Numbered from the stretch's first letter, positions 1 to 9,257 are shown. The stretch: DNA of 15,968 nucleotides from Vibrio madracius (GCA_000695745.1 ASHK01000169.1:1-15968); one strand, 5' to 3'. Numbers and translations: made by a program. The notes: generated by a model from the sequence alone, not told the origin.

Positions 1-1230
1 CTTGCGCCAACACATCTGATTCAATCGTTAATGGAGGAAGCAAACGAATAACATTGGCTTTCACGCCGCAAGACAACAGAATTAAACCATTTTCTTGTGC
101 TTTGCTTATCACCGCTTTAGTGACATCTTGAAGTGGTTGCCCGATTGTGGATCGGTAAACTCAATCGCCATCATTGCGCCAATGGTGCGAATCTCACCAA
201 TCGCAGGCACCGACTTTTGAAGCTCAGTCATGCGCGCATTAACCACTTCACCTATACCTTGGGCTTTAGCGCATAGCTGCTCTTCTTCAATAATCTTCAG
301 CACTTCCAAACCGGCAACACAGCCTAATGGCGAACCAGCATAAGTACCGCCTAAACCACCTGGCAACGCAGAATCCATGACTTGCGCTTTACCTACAACA
401 GCAGAGATTGGGAAACCACCAGCAATGCCTTTCGCCATGGTCATCATATCGGGTTCAATATCCAGATGCTCGGTGGCGAACATTTTGCCGGTGCGAGCAA
501 AACCTGTTTGGATTTCATCTGCTATCAACAAGATACCATGCTGGTCACAAAGGCTGCGTAGTGCCTGAGCAAATTCCGCTGGCGCTTGGTAAAAACCGCC
601 CTCGCCCTGTACAGGCTCGAAAATGATCGCAGCAACGCGACTAGGTTCAATATCGCAAGCAAACAAACCTTGTAATGCCTGTAAGCTATCTTCTGTGCTG
701 ATGCCGTGGAACGCGTTCGGATAAGGCGCATGGTAGATTTCGTTCGGGAAAGGACCAAAGCCCGCTTTGTATGGTGCAATTTTGCCAGTTAATCCCATGG
801 TCATGTTGGTACGACCGTGAAAACCACCTTTAAAGGCAATGACGCCGCTACGCCCAGTATGAGCACGTGCTACTTTCACCGCGTTTTCAACCGCTTCGGC
901 ACCCGTTGTTAGGAAAATAGCTTTCTTTTCCGAGTCGCCCGGAGCAATGTCAGTAAGCTTTTCTGCCAGCTCAACAAACGATTCATACGGCGTCACCATA
1001 GCGCAAGTATGCGAGAAATTGTCGATCTGAGCTTTGACAGCGTCAGTGATGCGCGAGTTGGAGTGACCAGTGTTTGTCACTGCAATACCTGCGGCGAAAT
1101 CAATATATTTATTGCCCTCGACATCCCACACATGAGCGTTATCCGCTTTCTCCACATAAAGTGGGTACAGTGCGCCCATACCCTGAGCGATAACGTTGCT
1201 TCTTCTTTCGTGTAGTTGTTGGTTTTTCAT
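1..1230 (-). CDS. gabT: 4-aminobutyrate aminotransferase (GABA to succinate semialdehyde), 3' end outside window, one frameshift
   Basis: Class-III PLP-dependent aminotransferase that transfers the GABA amino group to 2-oxoglutarate, giving succinate semialdehyde and glutamate in the cytoplasm. Seen: start ATG at 1230 with an AAAGGA ribosome site; PLP phosphate-binding TTGAEAVENA near residues 108-117; LIADEIQTGFARTG with PLP-contacting D238; the Schiff-base lysine K267 in TMAKGIAGGFP; and GGTYAGSPLGCVAGLE. The frame stops at 109-111 because a base is missing at the C run 140-142. With it restored, reading continues to the left edge with family C-terminal sequence (ENGLILLSCGVKANVIRLLP), about 410 of the usual ~425 residues. 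It is the last visible gene of the polyamine set, 32 bp after gabD. By context it could equally be named puuE; residues do not separate the two. Function is sure, the exact symbol less so. Confidence 0.93.
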
Positions 1231-1262
1231 TATTTAATCCTTTATTTGTTCCCGCCAGACGT

Positions 1263-2688
1263 TTAGTTGCCACCAAAGCACAGGTATTTCACATCCATAT
1301 ATTCGTCGATACCCTGCTTCGCACCTTCACGTCCGATACCCGACTGCTTCACGCCGCCAAATGGCGCTAGTTCTGTCGAGATAATGCCTTCATTGATGCC
1401 AACCATACCGTATTCCAGTGCTTCTGCTACTTTCCAAACACGGTGGATGTTCTGGCTGTAGAAGTACGACGCCAAACCGTAAATCGTATCGTTCGCCATA
1501 TCGATAAGTTCTTCGTCCGTCTCAAAACGAATCACCGGAGCTACCGGACCAAAGATCTCTTCTTGAACGATGTCCATGCTATGTTGCACCTCTTTGAGGA
1601 TGACTGGCTGCATAAACAAACCATCAAGTTGTTTAAGAGCAGAGACAGGCACAGCACCTTGCTCTATCGCGCGGTCTATTAAAGCTTGGATCCCCTGTTT
1701 AGCACTTTCACTGATAACAGGCCGATGTTGACACCTTCATCTAGGCCGTTTCCAACTTTCAACTGCTGTACTGCGGCATCAAATTTCGTTACGAACTCAT
1801 CGTACACTTTGCTGTGCACATAGAATCGGTTCGCACAGACGCAAGTTTGACCCGCGTTACGGAACTTAGAAGCCATCGCCCCCTGCACAGCGGCATCAAT
1901 ATCAGCATCATCGAAGACGATAAATGGCGCATTACCACCCAGTTCCATTGACGTTCGTTTGATGTCTTTTGCCGCTTGTTGCATTAACACACTGCCCACT
2001 TGGGTAGAACCCGTGAAAGACAGCTTGCGGATCAGTGGGTGAGAAGTGAAGATCGCACCGATTTGGCGTGAGCTTTCACCCAGAACCACTTGCAGCGCGT
2101 CTTTCGGAATGCCCGCTTGGTAGGCGAGCTCTACAATTGCAAATGCACACAGCGGCGTGGAATCTGATGGCTTAACGACGAAACTACAACCGGCAGCCAA
2201 TGCAGGGCCAGCTTTACGCGTGATCATAGCGATAGGGAAATTCCACGGCGTTATCGCACATGCGACACCAATGGGTTGCTTGATGGTGACCAAGCGCTTA
2301 TCTGCCGTTGGCCCCGGAATAGAGTCACCATAGGTACGTTTGGCTTCTTCAGCAAACCATTCAATAAAGCTCGCACCATACAAAACCTCACCCGCAGCTT
2401 CTGCCAATGGCTTACCTTGTTCAACGGTCATAATGCGAGCAAGGTCGTCTTTGTTCTCAAGAATCAGTTGATACCAGCGGTTTAATAATACTGCGCGCGA
2501 CTTAGCCGGCACCTTGGCCCACTCTTTTTGCGCCACATGAGCTCGCTCAATAGCATCCATCAACTCCGCTTCTGATGATATAGGAGCATGACCCACAAGT
2601 TCACCTGTTGCTGGATTGGTCACGGCTACTGCGTTGTCCGCTGCCGTGACCATAAAGAGAGTAAGCTCTTATTATTTATTTGCTGCAT
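1263..2688 (-). CDS. gabD: NAD(P)-dependent succinate-semialdehyde dehydrogenase, broken by two frameshifts and a short N-terminal gap
   Basis: Aldehyde dehydrogenase that oxidises succinate semialdehyde to succinate, the exit to the TCA cycle. Seen: Rossmann-side [22 protein letters not shown], the general-base glutamate in MELGGNAP (codon 1943-1945), the catalytic cysteine in GQTCVCANR (codon 1841-1843), and the C-terminal [10 protein letters not shown] and [14 protein letters not shown]. The start is placed at ATG 2688, which has AAAGGA at good spacing and gives [12 protein letters not shown]. That frame then breaks: a base is missing at CC 2650-2651, and about 6-8 residues corresponding to the INGEW region of E. 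coli GabD also appear absent. A second break is a missing G at 1720-1721; restoring it gives [20 protein letters not shown]. Substrate could be glutarate semialdehyde in related enzymes, but adjacency to gabT favours SSADH. Confidence 0.9.
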
Positions 2689-2709
2689 GGTAATTCCTTT
2701 TGTTCCTAC

Positions 2710-2727
2710 TCCTAGCCTTCACTAGGA
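2710..2727. repeat. Small inverted repeat between aguA and gabD
   Basis: TCCTAG and CTAGGA separated by six bases form a 6-bp perfect stem in the 66-bp gap between aguA and gabD. It has no T tract in the transcribed (minus) direction, so it is not a convincing terminator. It might be an mRNA processing or stability hairpin; chance is also possible. Confidence 0.3.
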
Positions 2728-2754
2728 ATGCTGTGGATAAAAAGCAGATGGATC

Positions 2755-3837
2755 CTAAGCGGGAATCTGCTGAGTAATGCAGTGAATATTGCCACCGCCT
2801 AGTAAAACCTCTCGTGTTGGTATACCAACAACTTGATAATTGGGGAGCGCTTTTGTCAAAATTTCGATAGCAATATCGTCATACTGGTCATCAAGTAATG
2901 GCAAAAAGATATGCTCGTTCACCATCAAAAAGTTAGCATAGGAAGCACTTAGTCGCTCACCTTCGAGACGATTCATACCATCGCTTGATTCAATGCCATT
3001 CGCTTCTTCCTGCGAATAATAAAGCGGCCCCGGAACAGGGATTTTGACAATCTCAATACTCCGACCTTGTGCATCGGTTTGTTCACTAAGCGCGGCGTGC
3101 GCTTCACGTGATAACTTAAATTGCGGATCAAAGGGATCATCCGTCCAACTGAGTACCACTTTTGCTGGAGCGACAACGTGAAGTAAGTTGTCGACATGCC
3201 CATCCGTTTCATCATTAAACAACCCGTTTGGAAGCCAGACGACCTTTTCGATACCAAGATACTCGGCTAATAGCGCTTCTATCTGTTGTTTACTGAGTTC
3301 TGGGTTACCGCCCGGGCTCAATAAGCATTCTTCAGTTGTGTATAACGTGCCTTCGCCATCGGTATGGATCGCCCCTCCTTCTAGAACAAAAGGAGCGCGA
3401 TAATGATCGATTCCCAACACATCACAGACGGATGCCGCAACTTTATCGTCGTCACTCCAGTCTTCGTAAAGGCCGTTAAACTCGCCTCCCCAAGCGTTGA
3501 ATTTCCAACTGACGCCGCGTCTCTTTCCCGATGAATTCACCACAACAGTAGGACCGATGTCACGCATCCAAGAATCGTTAAAGGCCATTTCAACCAGTTT
3601 GACGGATGAGTGCAGCATGCTTCTTGCGGTTTCATATTGCGATGAACTGACCGCAACAGAAACACACACCACATCTGCAATCGCATTCGCCACGTTCGCA
3701 AAGGTTTGTTGCGCTGGTTTCGCGCTCGCGCGCCAATTATCGCGACGCTCTGGCCATGCCAACCATACCTCTCTGACTGGTTCATATTCAGCGGGAAAAT
3801 AGAAACCGTCTTGCTTTGGGGTCGTATCAAGTTTCAT
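2755..3837 (-). CDS. aguA: Agmatine deiminase (agmatine to N-carbamoylputrescine), intact
   Basis: Peptidyl-arginine-deiminase-fold enzyme that hydrolyses the guanidino group of agmatine, releasing ammonia and N-carbamoylputrescine. The 360-residue length is normal for the family. Seen: N-terminal GFYFPAEYEP and VWLAWPERRDNW; the substrate-binding NDSWMRDIGPT near residues 87-97; NAWGGEFNG; FVLEGGAIHTDGEGT; the catalytic histidine in DETDGHVDN; and the nucleophile C353 in GGGNIHCITQQ at the extreme C-terminus. It begins 11 bp after the aguB stop with a GAGGCGG ribosome site, so the two agmatine enzymes are almost certainly co-transcribed and co-translated. It is one of only two genes here without a frame break, which shows the locus is not simply decayed. 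Confidence 0.96.
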   Translation of the reverse strand: MKLDTTPKQDGFYFPAEYEPVREVWLAWPERRDNWRASAKPAQQTFANVANAIADVVCVSVAVSSSQYETARSMLHSSVKLVEMAFNDSWMRDIGPTVVVNSSGKRRGVSWKFNAWGGEFNGLYEDWSDDDKVAASVCDVLGIDHYRAPFVLEGGAIHTDGEGTLYTTEECLLSPGGNPELSKQQIEALLAEYLGIEKVVWLPNGLFNDETDGHVDNLLHVVAPAKVVLSWTDDPFDPQFKLSREAHAALSEQTDAQGRSIEIVKIPVPGPLYYSQEEANGIESSDGMNRLEGERLSASYANFLMVNEHIFLPLLDDQYDDIAIEILTKALPNYQVVGIPTREVLLGGGNIHCITQQIPA

Positions 3838-3848
3838 CGGCCGCCTCG

Positions 3849-4714
3849 TTACTTAGCTAAGCTCATCACGTCTTGATAAAGATCTGGGCGACGATCTCGG
3901 AACAGCCCCCAAGCATGACGCGCTTGCGCTGTAGCTTGTAGATCAATGTCTGCATAGATGATGGTTTCACCCTCTCTTGGTGCTTCTGCTAACTTTGCGC
4001 CAGTATGATCGGTAATAAATGATGAGCCATAGAAGGTGGTTTCGATGCCATCATCCACCTCTACCCCAACGCGGTTGGACGCGATAACAGGGACAAGATT
4101 GGCCGCAGAGTGGCCTTGCATCGTGCGTTGCCAATGGTCACGTGAATCCAAAGATAAATCTTGCGGCTCAGAACCAATAGCGGTTGGATAAAAGATAGCT
4201 TCAGCGCCGTTGAGCACTAGACAACGTGCCAGTTCAGGGAACCATTGATCCCAACAAATCCCCGCACCGAAAGTGCCGAACTGGGTCTTCCATACTTTAA
4301 ATCCTGTATCACCAGGCTGAAATAGTATTTCTCACTATAGCCAGGACCATCTGGAATATGGGATTTGCGGTAGTTTTCTAGTACCGTACCGTCGGCGTCG
4401 ATCATCACTAAAGAGTTGAAAAAGGTGTTTCCCGCTTTCTCAAAATAGCTCACTGGAATAACCACATTCAGTTCTTTCGCAAGCGCACTAAGCTCTTTGA
4501 TCAGACGAGAGTTCTCCGTTTCTTCAGCAAGTTCAAAATACTTGGCTTCTTGCTTCTTACAAAAGTAAGGCGCTGCCATGAGTTCCTGAGGGAGTATCAC
4601 ATTCGCACCATTTGCCGCAGCTTCGCGAATCGCACCTTTGATTTTTTCTAGATTCGCGTCTAAATCCCAAGTCTTGGTCAACTGCATCGCAGCAAATTTA
4701 ACTACTCTACTCAT
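3849..4714 (-). CDS. aguB: N-carbamoylputrescine amidase, one frameshift
   Basis: Nitrilase-superfamily (CN hydrolase) enzyme converting N-carbamoylputrescine to putrescine, CO2 and ammonia. The E-K-C triad is visible: E44 in LPQELMAAPYF, K117 in YRKSHIPDGPGY and, after correction, C154 in GAGICWDQWFPE. C-terminal SLDSRDHWQRTMQGHSAAN and NRVGVE are also typical. The frame breaks after EKYYFS because a base is missing at GG 4315-4316 (plus strand). Adding it gives SPGDTGFKVWKTQFG, and the gene then reads through to 288 residues, the family length. Start ATG 4714 has AAGGA 7 bp upstream. It lies between puuB and aguA, feeding putrescine into the Puu enzymes encoded upstream in the same set. Confidence 0.93.
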
Positions 4715-4754
4715 CGGATCTTCCTTTATCTATTCTTTGTTTGAGGCTGACTGA

Positions 4755-4774
4755 GTGTCTGTCATTGCAGGCAC
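4755..4774. repeat. Weak inverted repeat in the puuB-aguB gap
   Basis: GTGTCTG and CAGGCAC around a 6-base loop pair with one G-T wobble on the plus-strand RNA; on the minus-strand transcript the same position is a mismatch. It lies in the 78-bp gap between puuB and aguB. No T tract follows. May be chance. Confidence 0.2.
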
Positions 4775-4792
4775 TTCTCGTTGTGTTCTGAA

Positions 4793-6069
4793 TTAGATTG
4801 CGAGTTTGTCGCGCAGGTTATAGTAAGCCGCGCCCATCGCTGTCATTGGGATAGCAAAGTGACGACCGCCAGGGAACGCTATGTGGGTCAAATCGGCAAA
4901 AGCATCAAATCGCTCTGCGTGTCCGGTTAGTGCTTCGGCCAATAATTTTCCAGCTAGGTGAGTACAAGTAACACCGTGACCACTGTAGCCTGTAGGTAAT
5001 AAATGTTGTCCGCGAACGCACCGAATTGCGGCATGCGGGAATACGTCAGTAAGAAGTTACCCGTCCACTTATAATCAATACCGATACCTTTTAATTGTGG
5101 GAAGATCTTCTCCATCTTAGGACGAATGATGCCTTCGATGTTTTCCGGGTCGCGAGCACCGTAAACGACACCGCCACCAAATAGTAAGCGCTTGTCTGCG
5201 CTAAGACGAAAGTAATCCAACAGATAGTTGCAGTCTTCAACACAGTAATCTGATGGCAAGATCTCTTTAAGTTGCGCATCGGAAAGGGGCTCAGTGGCTA
5301 CAACCTGAGTACCACACGGGATCGCTTTATTGCTGATGTTTGGAGCAAGCCCACCAAGGTAAGCATTGCCTGCAAGAACGATGTATTTCGCTTTTACGCT
5401 GCCTTTTTCTGTATGAGCGACAGGGTTGGCGCCTTTTTCCAGGCGAGTCACACCGGATTGTTCGAAGATTTGTCCACCGAGCGCCGTCACAGCCGCCGCT
5501 TCACCCAATGCCAGTTTGAGCGGATGAATGTGGCCGCCACGCATATCCAGTAGAGCACCTTTATAAGCAGTGGTACCGACTGCGGCTTCCACTTCACTCG
5601 CATCCATCATACGAAGCTGATCATTGCCATAACGTTCCCAGTGCTTTTTGTGCTGTTCTAGACCTTGTAATTGCTTATGATTCAGAGCAGTAAACATCCC
5701 CCCCTGCTTGAAATCACAATCAATATTATGTTTGTCGATTAAGGCCGCGAATGATGTCTCCACCTTCAAAAATCATGTTACACAGTGCTTTGGCTTGCTT
5801 GTCACCATAGCGACTTTCAATCACATCTACGTCACGGCTATAACTGTTAACAATTTGACCGCCATTACGACCTGTCGCACCAAAGCCAACCTCGCGTTCT
5901 CCAACACCACAACCTTAAAGCCTTTTTCTGCCAAATGAAGCGCTGAAGAGAGCCCCGAGAACCCCGCGCCAACGACACACACATCACACTCGATATTGTC
6001 TTGTAGTTGTGGGTACTCACTTACATTTTGAATTGAGTGAGCATAATATGAATCAGTATGTTTGTTCAT
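4793..6069 (-). CDS. puuB: Gamma-glutamylputrescine oxidase (FAD), three frameshifts
   Basis: DAO-family flavoprotein that oxidises gamma-glutamylputrescine to gamma-glutamyl-aminobutyraldehyde, producing ammonia and H2O2. Seen: the N-terminal dinucleotide fold DVCVVGAGFSGLSSALHLAE (residues 29-48) ending in VVVLE; GGHIHPLKLALGEA; YCVEDCNYLLDYFRL; FGGGVVYGARDPE; KWTGNFLLTYSRMPQFG; and after correction YSGHGVTCTHLAG. Start ATG 6069 (MNKHTDSYYA) has AAGGAA upstream. Three breaks are inferred: a missing base at CC 5890-5891 (restores ARVGFGATGRNGGQIVNSYS), an extra base at CC 5745-5746 (restores IIRALIDKHNIDCD), and a missing base at CC 4989-4990 (restores YYLQGYSGHG). The reconstructed length is 425 residues, against 426 remembered for E. 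coli PuuB, and it ends ...LRDKLAI. Confidence 0.93.
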
Positions 6070-6100
6070 GGTTATATTCCTTTCGATTACTGCTTCAGGC

Positions 6101-7583
6101 TTAAGGTTGGAGACGAATCCATGTCGTCTTGGTTTCAGTGAATTTCTCGATGGCATGAATCGACTTGTCACGTCCATTACCACTCATTTTAAATCCACCA
6201 AATGGGACGGTCATATCGCCCTCGTTGTAGTTATTCACCCACACAGAGCCCGCTTCTAACTGTTTAGCCACTCGGTGTACGCGATTAATATTGTCACTCC
6301 ATAGTGCTGCGCCTAAGCCATACTTGGAGTCATTGGCAATTTCGATGGCTTCTTGCTCTGTTTTAAATGGAATGACGCATAACACAGTCCAAAGATCTCT
6401 TCTTGAGCCACGCGCATGCTATTTTCGACATTGTCGAGAATCACGGGAGCAATAAAAGCACCGTCACCAACTACGTCACCGCCACAGCGCAGCGTTGCCC
6501 CTGCCTCTTGACCAAGTTTGACGTAATCCAGCACTTTTTCTTTGTGCTCACGATCGATAAGCGCCCCCATAGAAGACGTAGGATCCATTGGATCTTTAGG
6601 CATGAACGATTGAGCAGCACTGATTACTTTATCGATGAATACATCTTTGATGCTTTCGTGAACCAAAAGGCGTGTTGCTGCTACGCATACTTCACCCTGG
6701 TTATAGAAACAGCCTGCCGCCGTTTCAGCTGCGGCTCGGTCCAGATCGGCATAATCTTCAAATACGATATTGGCGTTCTTGCCCCCGCTTCGGCCCAAAC
6801 ACGTTTTAGGTTCGTTTCACCCGAGGCAATCATAAGATGACCAGCGACTCGGGTAGATCCAGTAAAGGCAATACAATCAACATCATCGTGGCGTGCCAGC
6901 GCTTCGCCCGCTTCATGACCATAACCAGTAATAACTTGAAAGACACCTGCTGGAATACCAGCTTGATTTGCCAACTTTCCTAGAAAGATTGCCGTCAGCG
7001 ACGACTTTTCAGATGGTTTTAGAATAACGCTGTTACCTGCCGCTAACGCTGGACCTAATTTCCAACAACCAATCCATAGCGGGAAGTTCCATGGCACGAC
7101 AGCAGCAACAACTCCGATCGCTTGATGAGAGATAAAGGCATGAACATCCTTTTCTGTTGGTGCCACTTCACCATACACTTTGTCGATAGCCTCGGCATAC
7201 CAACGAATAGACGTTGCAGCACCGGGAATATCCGTTGACACGCTATGTGCGATCGGCTTACCAGTATCGAGCGTTTCCAGTAGCGCTAACTCTTCGACAT
7301 TGTCATCTATGAGTGCGGCAAATTTTAACAATACGTCTTTACGTGCTGCTGGAGCAATTTGGCTCCATTCTCCTTGTTTAAATGCTTGTCTGGCGTAATC
7401 TACAGCACAATCAACATCGGCAGCTTGGCAGCGCGCAATATTGGCAATGATTTCATCGGTAGCTGGGTTGACAACCTCTAGCGTTTTGCCATCTACTGCT
7501 GCGGTGTACTCACCATTTAGAAATGCTCTTTGCTCGATATTTAGAGCATTTCGTTGTTCAATCCATTGTTGCTGCGTTTTCAT
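6101..7583 (-). CDS. puuC: Gamma-glutamyl-gamma-aminobutyraldehyde dehydrogenase, two frameshifts
   Basis: NAD(P)-dependent aldehyde dehydrogenase that converts gamma-glutamyl-aminobutyraldehyde to gamma-glutamyl-GABA. Seen: VVPWNFPLWIGCWKLGPALA (163-182), FTGSTRVAGHLM, the general-base E265 in KRVWAEAGGKN, and the catalytic C300 in FYNQGEVCVAATRLL. C-terminal WVNNYNEGDMTVPFGGFKMS is characteristic of PuuC rather than GabD. Two bases are missing: one at the C run 6782-6786 (restores EAGGKNANIVFEDYADL) and one at G6387 (restores EEIFGPVLCVIPF). Corrected length is 494 residues, matching E. coli PuuC as I remember it. Start ATG 7583 has AAGGAGA upstream and lies 26 bp after puuR. Confidence 0.94.
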
Positions 7584-7609
7584 ACGCTCTCCTTGCTTAC
7601 CTCAAGGCG

Positions 7610-8166
7610 CTAGAATGCTTTGGGCGTGTGTGCACTTATCATTCTGCAAGCCTTATCGGAGTGATTAGTAAATTTATGCGGGATAGTCGTATCAATAACG
7701 TAAGACTCCCCCGCCTTTATTAGGTAGGTTTCTCCGTTATACTCAAGTTCAACTTCACCACTTAATACCGTGCCGACTTCTTCACCTTCGTGTTTGATAT
7801 TAGAGGAGCCCGTTGTACTGTTAGGAGCATACTCTTCAATCAGAAAGCCGATTTCTTGCTTATTACTGCCATTGTTAACCAACTTCATTGAGACATTTTC
7901 ACTGCCTATTTCAATGAGATCTTCTGGTTTAATCACGACCTTTATTTCTTTATTCTCTTGTTGCTCAAACGTAAAAAACTCAGAAAGAGACAACGAAAAA
8001 CGTTCACTATTTTTTGCAAAGAACTCACCGAAGGACTTACTTTGGCATTCTCGATTGAGGAAATAGCGCTGTGGGTAATGCCTGCTCTTTCTGCCAACTC
8101 TCGCTGTGAAAGTCCGCGCTCTTTTCTTAGTTGAGCGATATTTTTACCAATCTGGTGGTTATCCAT
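7610..8166 (-). CDS. puuR: PuuR-type HTH-cupin repressor of the putrescine genes, one frameshift
   Basis: XRE-family regulator with an N-terminal helix-turn-helix (about residues 6-60; QRELAERAGITHSAISSIEN spans 21-40) and a C-terminal cupin (about 104-185; KHEGEEVGTVLSGEVEL, then PHKFTNHSDKACRMISAHTP). E. coli PuuR represses puu transcription and is relieved by putrescine; that role is inferred here from similarity and position. The frame breaks because one A is missing from the run 7996-8000 (plus strand). Restoring it joins LQKIVNVF to SLSLSEFFTFE and gives 185 residues, the same as remembered for E. coli PuuR. Start ATG 8166 has AGAGG about 8 bp upstream and lies 16 bp after the puuD stop. 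Candidate operators are in the divergent region at 8997, 9212 and 9243. Confidence 0.93.
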
Positions 8167-8182
8167 GCATTCAGCCTCTAAA

Positions 8183-8929
8183 TTACTTTGAAGCTGACAT
8201 AATAAATTCTTTAAATAAAATTTGTGAGAAATGATTGTGTTTCGCTTGCCATTCTGGGTGCCACTGCACGCCAACAAAATATTTTTGACCTGGCAAACTA
8301 AACGCTTCTACCAGACCATCAGGCGCTTTAGCTTCTACTTTCAGTGTTGCCGCTAACTTTTCAACCCCCTGATTATGAAGAGTATTTACTTCAAATCTCT
8401 CTGTTTGATTCCACTTCGCTTTGACTAACCATTGTTGGAATACACCATCATTTTCAACATGGACAAAATGAGCTGGCGCGTATTTCTCATTGAAATCTTT
8501 TGATTCGCTTTCACGATGATCATCGAATCCCGCTTCATGTACTGCTGGGTTTAAGCTGCCGCCTAGCGCCACGTTCATCTCTTGGAACCCACGACAAACA
8601 CCAAGACATGGGATGTTCATATCTATTGCACGACGTATCAGCTGAATCGCTAACTCGTCCCGCGCCTCGTCTTTCTTTAATTCCTCATGGGTAGCGTTGT
8701 AACGATAAGGCGCAACATTAGAATGACTTCCCGGGAATAACAGCCCGTCACATACCGCCAATATTCTCTCTAATTCGCTTTCTTCTATTACCGATGGAAG
8801 AATAATGGGTATGCCACCGAAATCTTTCACGGCTTGAAGGTAAAACTCATTCAATGCCTGTATCTGATATCCAGCGAGCTCTTTCCGACAGCTTATGAGT
8901 CCTATTATTGGCTTTCTCATCTCAGACAT
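8183..8929 (-). CDS. puuD: Gamma-glutamyl-GABA hydrolase, intact
   Basis: Class-I glutamine-amidotransferase-like (peptidase C26) enzyme releasing GABA and glutamate from gamma-glutamyl-GABA. Seen: PIIGLISCRKEL near the N-terminus, LLFPGSHSNVAPYRY for substrate binding, nucleophile C112 in CLGVCRGFQEMN, the NTLHNQGV segment, KAPDGLVEAF, and H224/E226 in GVQWHPEW, completing the Cys-His-Glu triad. Length from ATG 8929 is 248 residues. The start is not certain: ATG 8929 (MSEMRKP) has only a weak GTGAG ribosome site, ATG 8920 is three codons downstream, and an in-frame TTG at 8959 seems unlikely. It is the first gene of the minus-strand set and has no frame break. Confidence 0.94.
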   Translation of the reverse strand: MSEMRKPIIGLISCRKELAGYQIQALNEFYLQAVKDFGGIPIILPSVIEESELERILAVCDGLLFPGSHSNVAPYRYNATHEELKKDEARDELAIQLIRRAIDMNIPCLGVCRGFQEMNVALGGSLNPAVHEAGFDDHRESESKDFNEKYAPAHFVHVENDGVFQQWLVKAKWNQTERFEVNTLHNQGVEKLAATLKVEAKAPDGLVEAFSLPGQKYFVGVQWHPEWQAKHNHFSQILFKEFIMSASK

Positions 8930-8996
8930 TGTCACACTCACGTTCGATTTATTTAACAAAAACCGTACAAGCCATGTACAAAATTATCAACACTAG

Positions 8997-9011
8997 TGTT
9001 CAAAATAGGTT
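8997..9011 (-). promoter_or_regulatory. Candidate PuuR operator 1 (puuD side)
   Basis: TGTTCAAAATAGGTT resembles the complement of the E. coli PuuR consensus as I remember it (AAAATATAATGAACA), with 11 of 15 matches including the invariant-looking TGTTCA. It lies 68 bp upstream of the puuD start, a position suited to repressing the minus-strand promoter. Confidence 0.45.
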
Positions 9012-9056
9012 CCATTTCGTGACTTCGATCTCTATTTTGTTTAAAAAAAAAGCTAA

Positions 9057-9080
9057 TTTCGCTCGATATATTGAGCAAAA
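9057..9080. repeat. 24-bp imperfect palindrome mid-way between puuD and puuA
   Basis: The sequence is centred on GCTCGATATATTGAGC (9061-9076) and extends to TTTC on the left and AAAA on the right; 10 of 12 positions per arm pair. Size and symmetry fit a dimeric regulator site, but no specific protein is recognised. Confidence 0.4.
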
Positions 9081-9089
9081 GACGATCAA

Positions 9090-9110
9090 CTGTTACAAAT
9101 TAGTTAACAG
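9090..9110. repeat. Inverted repeat CTGTTA-N9-TAACAG
   Basis: Perfect 6-bp arms CTGTTA (9090-9095) and TAACAG (9105-9110) lie ten bases beyond the 24-bp palindrome. Could be another dimeric regulator half-site pair; the low complexity of the region makes chance possible. Confidence 0.3.
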
Positions 9111-9174
9111 CTAACACGGTTGAAATAATAACCGAACCGCATAAATATCAATAAAAACAATAATATAAGTTTAT

Positions 9175-9210
9175 AAAGCAGCCAAAAACCTCATTTAGAA
9201 AATGGGCTTT
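9175..9210 (+). other. Hairpin in the puuA upstream/leader region
   Basis: An inner stem CATTT-AGA-AAATG (9192-9204) is enclosed by AAAGC (9175-9179) and GCTTT (9206-9210). If transcription starts upstream of 9175 it would fold in the puuA leader. No run of T follows directly, so it is not a clear attenuator. Confidence 0.25.
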
Positions 9211-9211
9211 G

Positions 9212-9226
9212 TGTTCATTTTGTTAA
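9212..9226 (-). promoter_or_regulatory. Candidate PuuR operator 2 (puuA side)
   Basis: TGTTCATTTTGTTAA matches the complement of the remembered PuuR consensus at 11 of 15 positions, with the first eight exact. It also lies inside an imperfect palindrome, GTGTT...AACAC, at 9211-9230. Located 51-65 bp upstream of the puuA start. Confidence 0.5.
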
Positions 9227-9242
9227 ACACTTAGCGAATTAT

Positions 9243-9257
9243 TGTTCAAAACATGAG
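9243..9257 (-). promoter_or_regulatory. Candidate PuuR operator 3 (next to puuA ribosome site)
   Basis: A third TGTTCA occurrence, TGTTCAAAACATGAG, matches the remembered consensus at 9 of 15 positions. It ends 7 bp before the puuA ribosome site, so binding could block transcription from an upstream start. It shares TGTTCAAAA with operator 1. Confidence 0.35.

Noticed and set aside
377..1215. Plus-strand open frames of 60-75 codons inside gabT
   Set aside because: They lie opposite a recognised aminotransferase, have no ribosome sites or family features, and are antisense shadows.
6403..6840. Plus-strand 145-codon frame opposite puuC
   Set aside because: Runs opposite the catalytic cysteine region of PuuC; its low-complexity cysteine-rich product looks like no known protein.
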